Shown here one piece after another: positions 1-4,557 of a stretch of DNA of 7,133 nucleotides (the stretch's first letter is position 1; the number at the start of each line of letters is the position of its first letter). Location: assembly GCA_964428225.1 (NCBI GenBank), contig CAYRXS010000321.1:1-7133 (forward strand). The letters run 5' to 3'. Under the pieces are notes generated by a model, which worked only from the letters and a program-made list of their open reading frames with translations, was not told the DNA's origin and did no database searches. The position numbers were made by a program, and so were the translations under genes. The stretch is from JBFMCU01 sp964428225. GTDB lineage: Bacteria > Planctomycetota > UBA1135 > GCA-002686595.

Positions 1-1302
1 CGGGCGGTCGTCGCGCATGACGTAGCGGAACCGGCCTTCCTCGTCGGTCCGGGTCTGCGAGCCGGTCGAGCCGCTGCCTCCCTCTCGCACCGTGCGCAGG
101 CGGTTTCGGAGGGCGGTCGAGGCCACCGGGGCGCCCTCGGGATCGACGATCCGCCCGACGAGCACGGGCTTGATCGGGACGAGGCGCAGCTCGACCGACT
201 TCGTGGCGCCCGCGGTCCGCGGTCCCGAGACCCGCTCCTCGACCGGGCCGAGCCCGCTCTCGGTGCTGGCGGTGACCTCCAGCTCGAGCCCGATCCCCAC
301 CGGCACGACCACCCGCTCCTCGCCGACGTCGAGCACCCGCCGGTTCGTTTGGAGGGCCATGCTGCGTCGGAAGCCTCGGTCTTCGTCGGCCTCGTCCTCC
401 CGGGCGGGGAGCACGGTGACGAACACCGGCTCGTCCAGGGCTCGCCCCTCGCTCACCACACGCACCTCGAGCCGGCCCAGGGGCGGGGCCACGAACTCGA
501 TCGGTTCCTGCGGAGGATCCTCGACGTCGATCTCCTGCGCCACCTCCTCGTGGAGGGGCAGGGCGAGGCCCACGCGAATAGGACCGACCTCCTCCATGCG
601 CGCCATCGCGAGCACGTGCTCGAACTCGGCGATGCCGTCCGGCGCGCGCGTGTCGACGGGGGGATCGCCGTATCCGTACTCGCCTCGCATGATCGTCACG
701 GGGATCCCCGCGAGGGGCTCGCCGGCCGCGTTCACCACGCGCACTCGCAGGAGCGGATCCGGGTAGAGCTCGAGGGTGTACGGCTCCTCCTGATCCTTCC
801 TGAGCTGCCCCCCTCCCCAGAGGTCGGGCGCGGTGGCCATGACCGCCGCGTTCGCGGGAGGCACGGTGACGCGACCTCCGTCGTCGGCCAGGAAGCGGCG
901 CGCGTAGCGATGGAAGATCTCCTGGATGTCCATCTTGGAGCGAGCGAGCGCCTCGATCTCGAGGGACTCGATGTCCAGGAAGTACACCTCGGCCCCGGGC
1001 ACCGCGGCCTCCGTCTCGCCGTGCACGACGAGGACCTCGACGCCTTCGGCGAGGGAGGGCTCGATGGGATTCGCGGGCCCGGTCGCGTGCGGCGCCTCCT
1101 CCACCACCTCGCGGGTCGCGCGCGGTTCCCCGGGCGGGGACGCGATGTCGGGGAGCTCCGCGGGGGGCGACTCCCCCTCCTCGGGGGCGGGAGCCTCGGG
1201 AGTCGTCACCGCCACGGTCTCGTCCTCCGAGCCTCCACGCAGGAGGAGGAAACCGAGGACGAGCAGGGCGAGCACGAGGAGCGCGAGCGAAACCGTCTTC
1301 AT
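1..1302 (-). CDS. Membrane-anchored protein with Ig-like / carboxypeptidase-regulatory-like units (3' end outside window)
   Basis: The minus-strand frame from an ATG at 1302 stays open for 434 codons to the window edge, so the C-terminus is missing. Residues 4-21 are almost entirely Leu/Val/Ala/Phe followed by Arg-Gly-Gly, which reads as an N-terminal membrane anchor or uncleaved signal; no good signal peptidase site follows. Residues 25-86 are a Pro/Glu/Ala-rich acidic linker. From about residue 87 come repeated beta-rich units, near 88-180, 181-274, 275-378 and 379 onward. The last has the typical regulatory-domain pattern V-G-R-I-V-D-P-E-G-A-P-V-A, then T-D-E-E-G-R-F-R-Y. A similar phrase, V-V-N-A-A-G-E-P-L-A-G-I-P-V, opens the second unit. 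Such units are usually non-catalytic extracytoplasmic binding or structural modules. A purine-rich ribosome site (AGAGGT, complement of 1311-1316) lies 8 bases before the start. The gene is divergent from the acyl-CoA dehydrogenase gene. Specific function is unknown; a C-terminal enzymatic domain off the edge cannot be excluded. Confidence 0.87.
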   Translation of the reverse strand, partial: MKTVSLALLVLALLVLGFLLLRGGSEDETVAVTTPEAPAPEEGESPPAELPDIASPPGEPRATREVVEEAPHATGPANPIEPSLAEGVEVLVVHGETEAAVPGAEVYFLDIESLEIEALARSKMDIQEIFHRYARRFLADDGGRVTVPPANAAVMATAPDLWGGGQLRKDQEEPYTLELYPDPLLRVRVVNAAGEPLAGIPVTIMRGEYGYGDPPVDTRAPDGIAEFEHVLAMARMEEVGPIRVGLALPLHEEVAQEIDVEDPPQEPIEFVAPPLGRLEVRVVSEGRALDEPVFVTVLPAREDEADEDRGFRRSMALQTNRRVLDVGEERVVVPVGIGLELEVTASTESGLGPVEERVSGPRTAGATKSVELRLVPIKPVLVGRIVDPEGAPVASTALRNRLRTVREGGSGSTGSQTRTDEEGRFRYVMRDDRP

Positions 1303-1320
1303 GGCAATCGACCTCTCTTC

Positions 1321-1337
1321 GTTCCCCGTCGGGGAAC
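1321..1337. promoter_or_regulatory. Perfect 17-bp inverted repeat, possible operator or leader hairpin
   Basis: The arms gttccccg and cggggaac are exact reverse complements around a single t. The element sits 19 bases upstream of the start codon of the minus-strand gene, just outside its ribosome site. As DNA it could be a dimeric repressor site. As RNA it could form a 7-bp stem with a 3-base loop in the leader. The symmetry is directly visible; any regulatory role is inference, and an 8-bp arm pair can arise by chance in GC-rich DNA. Confidence 0.35.
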
Positions 1338-1450
1338 CGGGGATCCAAGCTACCTCTCCGGATGACCCTTGGGAATCCCCTCCCCCGGGTCGTCGGCTCG
1401 CCGCGGTGCGCGGATGCGACAGGGCTCTCCGAAGTGGTCGGCCGTTGGCG

Positions 1451-1456
1451 TATGAT
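1451..1456 (+). promoter_or_regulatory. Possible -10 box for the acyl-CoA dehydrogenase gene
   Basis: TATGAT matches the sigma-70 -10 consensus at five of six positions and stands out in very GC-rich surroundings, about 90 bases before the ATG at 1544. No convincing -35 hexamer lies 16-18 bases upstream, so this is only a candidate. Confidence 0.3.
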
Positions 1457-1530
1457 CCGCGCTGCCCCGGACGTGGAGGAGGAGCCACGCGCTCGATTCG
1501 ACCCCTTCCCGCGCTCCCGACGGAGCCGGC

Positions 1531-1534
1531 GGAG
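1531..1534 (+). promoter_or_regulatory. Ribosome binding site supporting the start at 1544
   Basis: GGAG lies 9 bases before the ATG at 1544. It favours this start over in-frame upstream ATGs at 926 and 1305, whose extra residues would not resemble any acyl-CoA dehydrogenase N-terminus. Confidence 0.6.
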
Positions 1535-1543
1535 CACCCTTCC

Positions 1544-3187
1544 ATGCCTGACACCCCGAAGCCTCAGAAGTTTGTCCGATCGCTGTTCGAAGGCCGCCTC
1601 GAGACCGGAGGCATCCTCCCCTTCCCCCACCCCGAGCCCGAGGCCTTCGAGATGGCGGAGGACATCGCCAAGATGGTGGCGGACTGGGCGGCGGACGCGA
1701 TCGATCCCGCGGAGATCGATCGCTCGAAGAAGATCCCCGACGAGATCGTCGAGGGGATCGCCGAGCTGGGGTTGTTCGGCCTCATCATCCCCGAGGAGTA
1801 CGGGGGCGCGGGCTGCGGGCACTACGCGTACTCGCGGATGATGGAGACGGTCACGAACCGCTGCGCCTCGAGCGTGACGCTGCTCGGCGCGCACCTGGGC
1901 ATCGGGATGCGGGGCCTGCTCCTGTTCGGTACGCCCGACCAGAAGGAGCGCTGGCTGCCGAGGCTCGCCACCGGCGAGCTGATCGCGGCCTTCGCCCTGA
2001 CCGAGGCGGGTGCGGGCTCGGATCCGGCGTCGCTGCGCGCGGTCGCGGATCGGCTGCCCGACGGCTCGTGGAAGCTGAACGGCCGCAAGATGTGGATCAC
2101 GAACGGGGGCTACGCGAGCTTTTTCACCGTCTTCGCGCGCACGCCGCGCCCCGAGAAGCCCGACGCCGAGCTGATGGAGCGGCCGATCTCGGCCTTCGTC
2201 GTCCTGCGCGACCAGCCGGGGGTCACGAGCGGCGCTCCCGAGCAGAAGATGGGTCACCGAGGCTCCTCGGTCACCGACCTCGTGCTCGAGGACGTGACGA
2301 TCCCCGCGGATCACCTGCTCGGTCCCGAGGGCGGGGGCTTCAAGGTGGCGATGAACATCCTGAACGCGGGCCGGCACGGGCTCGCCGCCTGTTGCCTGGG
2401 CCAGGCGCGGCTCGCGCGGGAGTACGCGGTAGCCCACGCCGTCGAGCGCGTCCAGTTCCGCCAGCCCATCGGGCGGTTCGGCATGGTCCAGGAGATGCTC
2501 GCCGCGATGGATGCGGACATCTACACGATGGAGGCGGGGATCCGGCTCACCGTGGGCCTCGCCGACCGCGAGGAGCACGAGCACATGCTCGAGACCGCGT
2601 GCTGCAAGATGTTCGCCACCGAGCGGCTGTGGCAGGTCGCGAACGACGCTCTCCAGATCGCGGGGGGCATTGGCTTCAGTCGCGAGTACCCCTTCGAGCG
2701 CATCGTCCGCGACGCCCGGGTCAACACGATCTTCGAGGGCACGAACCAGGTGTTGCGCATGATGGTGGGCAACCAGGGGCTGCGGGCGATCCTGGCCGGC
2801 GAGGCGACGGAGCCGGACGGGTCCGTGCGCTTCGAGGGCGTGCACCCGGACTTCGAGGCGGAGGCGTCCACGGTCGCATCGCTCGTGCCGCTCTTCGGTG
2901 AGCGGGTCTGCGCCGGGGTCGAACGGCACGGCGGAGCGGTACGCGGAGCGCAGCTCACGCTGCGGCGGCTCGTGGACATGGCCATCGCGCTCTACAGCTC
3001 ATGCGCCGTCCTCAGCTACGTCACGTCGCACATCGAGACGAACGATCTCGCCGAGGGCGAGGAGAACGTCGCCCGCCTCGCCTGCCGCCGGCTCGAGCAG
3101 GACTTCCGCCGCGCCCTGGCCGAGGACGAGAACGAGCACGACGAGCTCGTGGCGGCGGTGGCGAACGGGATGACACGACTCGGGTGA
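1544..3187 (+). CDS. Acyl-CoA dehydrogenase, very-long-chain (VLCAD/ACAD9) type
   Basis: This 547-residue flavoprotein should catalyse the FAD-dependent alpha,beta-dehydrogenation of long-chain acyl-CoA to trans-2-enoyl-CoA, passing electrons to electron-transfer flavoprotein. The family fold is visible in order: the N-terminal helical domain with P-E-E-Y-G-G near residue 83, the flavin/substrate motif F-A-L-T-E-A-G-A-G-S-D at 150-160, W-I-T-N-G-G at 184-189, G-F-K-V-A-M-N-I-L-N-A-G-R before the C-terminal helical domain, V-Q-F-R-Q-P-I-G at 303-310, and F-E-G-T-N-Q-V-L-R with the predicted catalytic base Glu398. The early F-V-R-S-L-F-E-G motif, the F-E-G-T-N context of the base and an extra C-terminal region of about 130 residues after it match VLCAD/ACAD9 rather than the roughly 380-residue short- and medium-chain enzymes. 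In VLCAD that extension mediates membrane association; here it contains a hydrophobic helix (A-I-A-L-Y-S-S-C-A-V-L-S-Y-V). No frameshift or missing catalytic residue is seen. Chain-length preference is inferred. Confidence 0.97.
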   Translation: MPDTPKPQKFVRSLFEGRLETGGILPFPHPEPEAFEMAEDIAKMVADWAADAIDPAEIDRSKKIPDEIVEGIAELGLFGLIIPEEYGGAGCGHYAYSRMMETVTNRCASSVTLLGAHLGIGMRGLLLFGTPDQKERWLPRLATGELIAAFALTEAGAGSDPASLRAVADRLPDGSWKLNGRKMWITNGGYASFFTVFARTPRPEKPDAELMERPISAFVVLRDQPGVTSGAPEQKMGHRGSSVTDLVLEDVTIPADHLLGPEGGGFKVAMNILNAGRHGLAACCLGQARLAREYAVAHAVERVQFRQPIGRFGMVQEMLAAMDADIYTMEAGIRLTVGLADREEHEHMLETACCKMFATERLWQVANDALQIAGGIGFSREYPFERIVRDARVNTIFEGTNQVLRMMVGNQGLRAILAGEATEPDGSVRFEGVHPDFEAEASTVASLVPLFGERVCAGVERHGGAVRGAQLTLRRLVDMAIALYSSCAVLSYVTSHIETNDLAEGEENVARLACRRLEQDFRRALAEDENEHDELVAAVANGMTRLG

Positions 3188-3195
3188 TCGAAGGC

Positions 3196-3219
3196 GTCAG
3201 ATGGTGAGAACACCCTGAC
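3196..3219 (+). terminator. Hairpin just after the acyl-CoA dehydrogenase gene
   Basis: Eight bases after the TGA, gtcag-at-ggtg, loop agaa, cacc-ctgac can fold into a nine-pair stem with a two-base bulge on the 5' side and a tetraloop. There is no T-run after it, so it is not a canonical intrinsic terminator. It may be a weak terminator, an mRNA-stabilising 3' end or an attenuating structure ahead of the next gene, whose start is 28 bases downstream. Confidence 0.4.
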
Positions 3220-3247
3220 TCGCTACCCTTGCGGTTCGAGTGCCGCC

Positions 3248-4384
3248 GTGCCCACCGATATCGAGAAACGTGCCGTCTGGGACGCCTACTTCGAGCGTCA
3301 TCCCTTCCGCGTACCCATGCGGCTCAACACGACCCCCAGGGACATCCTGGACGATCCGCAGTGGAACCCGGCGGGCATCTCCTGGGAAGAGGCGGCACGA
3401 GATCCGCGCAAGCACGTCGAGATCTCGTTGAGGCACGAGTTGTACCGGCGTGTCGTGCTCGGTCCGCGCTCGGACCTTCCCTCCGAGCTCCCCGACCAGT
3501 GGGCGATCAACTACTGGTCGCACAACGTCTACGAGGCTGCCTCGCTGGGAGCGGAGATCGTGTACCGGCCCGGTCAGGTTCCGGCCACGGTCCCCTTCCT
3601 CGACGAGGCCGGCCGGCGGGACATCTTCGACGTCCCCATCGACAAGCCTCTCGATCTCCCCTACATCCGCGACGGTCTGGCGTTCTGGAGGGAGATGGAC
3701 CGGGTCTGCCGCGATCTTCGCTTCGAAGACCGGCCGGTCCGACTGGTGCCGTGGGAGCTGATGTTCAGCGACGGCCCGCTGACCGTCGCCTGCAACGTGC
3801 GCGGCAGCGATATCCTCGCCGAGCTGGTGGTCGATCCCGAATACGCGCAGGAGCTTCTAGCCTTCCTGATCCGCGCCGCGATCTTCCGTCGCGATGCCGT
3901 CTGGGAGTACTACGGCGATCGCCTGCCGCGGGCAAACGGCATGGCAGACGACTCCTGTGCGTTGATCTCGGCCAAGACGTATCGGGAGTGCATCCTGCCG
4001 CACCACCGCGCCTGGTATGACGCCGGCCCCGCCGGATCGATTCGCACCATGCACCTCTGCGGCGACGCGACCCGACACTTCGGCACCATCGAGAACGAGC
4101 TCGGCGTGACCAGCTTCGATACGGGGTTCCCCATCGACTTCGAGGCGGTGCGGGCAGAGCTCGGCCCGGATGTGGAAGTGACCGGCGGCCCCGATGTCGG
4201 ACTCCTTCTCGAAGGAACCCCCGAACAGGTCTTCGAGCGCACGCGCGCCATCCTCGAGAGTGGAATCAAGGAAGGGGGTCGATTCGTCCTCCAGGAGGGC
4301 AACAACCTGCCTCCCCTCGTTCCGCTGGAGAACCTCGACGCGATGTACCGTGCCTGCCTCGAGCTCGGCCGGTTGGAGCACTAG
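3248..4384 (+). CDS. Uroporphyrinogen decarboxylase superfamily protein (methyltransferase-like, not HemE)
   Basis: The 378-residue product has the C-terminal signature of the URO-D superfamily, a TIM-barrel group that includes HemE and the zinc-dependent cobamide methyltransferases MtaA/CmuA. The H-L-C-G-D motif places His269 and Cys271 at the metal-ligand positions of the methyltransferases. It is followed by G-V-T-S-F-D-T-G-F-P-I-D-F, then E-V-T-G-G-P-D-V-G-L-L-L-E-G-T-P-E-Q-V, and a closing E-G-N-N-L-P-P-L-V-P-L-E-N-L at 350-363. The HemE N-terminal motif M-R-Q-A-G-R is absent, so heme synthesis is unlikely. At the position of the third ligand (Cys of G-C-G in MtaA, His of G-H-G in HemE) this protein has Asn352. 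The start is GTG, the first start codon in a frame that opens at the preceding TGA, and the ribosome site is weak. No corrinoid protein or partner methyltransferase is nearby. Family membership is secure; the reaction and substrate are unknown. Confidence 0.92.
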   Translation: MPTDIEKRAVWDAYFERHPFRVPMRLNTTPRDILDDPQWNPAGISWEEAARDPRKHVEISLRHELYRRVVLGPRSDLPSELPDQWAINYWSHNVYEAASLGAEIVYRPGQVPATVPFLDEAGRRDIFDVPIDKPLDLPYIRDGLAFWREMDRVCRDLRFEDRPVRLVPWELMFSDGPLTVACNVRGSDILAELVVDPEYAQELLAFLIRAAIFRRDAVWEYYGDRLPRANGMADDSCALISAKTYRECILPHHRAWYDAGPAGSIRTMHLCGDATRHFGTIENELGVTSFDTGFPIDFEAVRAELGPDVEVTGGPDVGLLLEGTPEQVFERTRAILESGIKEGGRFVLQEGNNLPPLVPLENLDAMYRACLELGRLEH

Positions 4385-4454
4385 GACCCGACCGCCGCCG
4401 ACGCCGCGTGCGGAGGCCGGAGATCTCCCGCCGATTTCACGACGGTCCCGAGGG

Positions 4455-4485
4455 GGTTCTCGTCTGGGAAGCACGGACGAGATCC
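4455..4485 (+). terminator. Possible terminator hairpin after the URO-D-like gene
   Basis: The arms tctcgtc (4458-4464) and gacgaga (4476-4482) pair exactly across an 11-base loop, and the stem extends by two G-C pairs past a t-t mismatch. It lies about 70 bases after the stop at 4384. No poly-T follows, only a C/T-rich stretch, so termination is tentative. Confidence 0.35.
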
Positions 4486-4534
4486 TCATCCCTCCCTCGA
4501 ACCCACCCCGATCCCGCCTTCGCGCGTCGTTCGG

Positions 4535-4549
4535 TCCTGCCGACAGGAG
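4535..4549 (+). promoter_or_regulatory. Shine-Dalgarno site of the FG-GAP gene, overlapped by a small hairpin
   Basis: AGGAG at 4545-4549, 8 bases before the ATG at 4558, is one of the best ribosome sites in the window and fixes that start. The segment tcctg-ccga-cagga (4535-4548) can form a five-pair stem with a tetraloop that covers four bases of the site. The stem is short and may only mildly restrict initiation. Confidence 0.6.
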
Positions 4550-4557
4550 TCGTTCCC

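Larger units (their letters stand above)
1303..1543. other. Divergent intergenic region
   Basis: These 241 bases separate two divergently read genes and must hold the promoters of both. Visible in it are a ribosome binding site for each gene, a perfect palindrome at 1321-1337 and one TATGAT hexamer at 1451-1456. A plus-strand frame runs open across the region, but it has no protein-like composition and sits upstream of the well-supported start at 1544. Confidence 0.7.
4385..4557 (+). other. Intergenic leader of the FG-GAP gene
   Basis: These 173 bases hold a 10-bp palindrome (ggagatctcc, 4419-4428), a longer imperfect hairpin at 4455-4485 and the ribosome site at 4545-4549. I see no convincing -35/-10 pair. 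The long frame from 4558 stays open upstream to a GTG at 4408, but that extension would destroy the signal peptide and is not used here. Confidence 0.5.

Noticed and set aside
92..1365. Two long plus-strand frames (92-766 and 349-1365)
   Set aside because: They lie opposite the minus-strand gene, have Arg/Ser- or His/Arg/Gly-rich shadow composition and no recognisable domains.
926..1543. N-terminal extension of the acyl-CoA dehydrogenase from 926 or 1305
   Set aside because: The extra residues show no family similarity, overlap the divergent gene or its leader, and the ATG at 1544 has a ribosome site just ahead of the conserved N-terminal motif.
3185..3250. Readthrough fusion of the acyl-CoA dehydrogenase and URO-D-like protein
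   Set aside because: The frames match and no second stop lies between them, but 20 open codons are expected often at this GC content. The TGA has no visible recoding signal beyond a hairpin that lies after it, and both proteins are complete on their own.
3248..4384. HemE (heme biosynthesis) assignment
   Set aside because: The N-terminal M-R-Q-A-G-R motif and the C-terminal G-H-G histidine of HemE are both missing.
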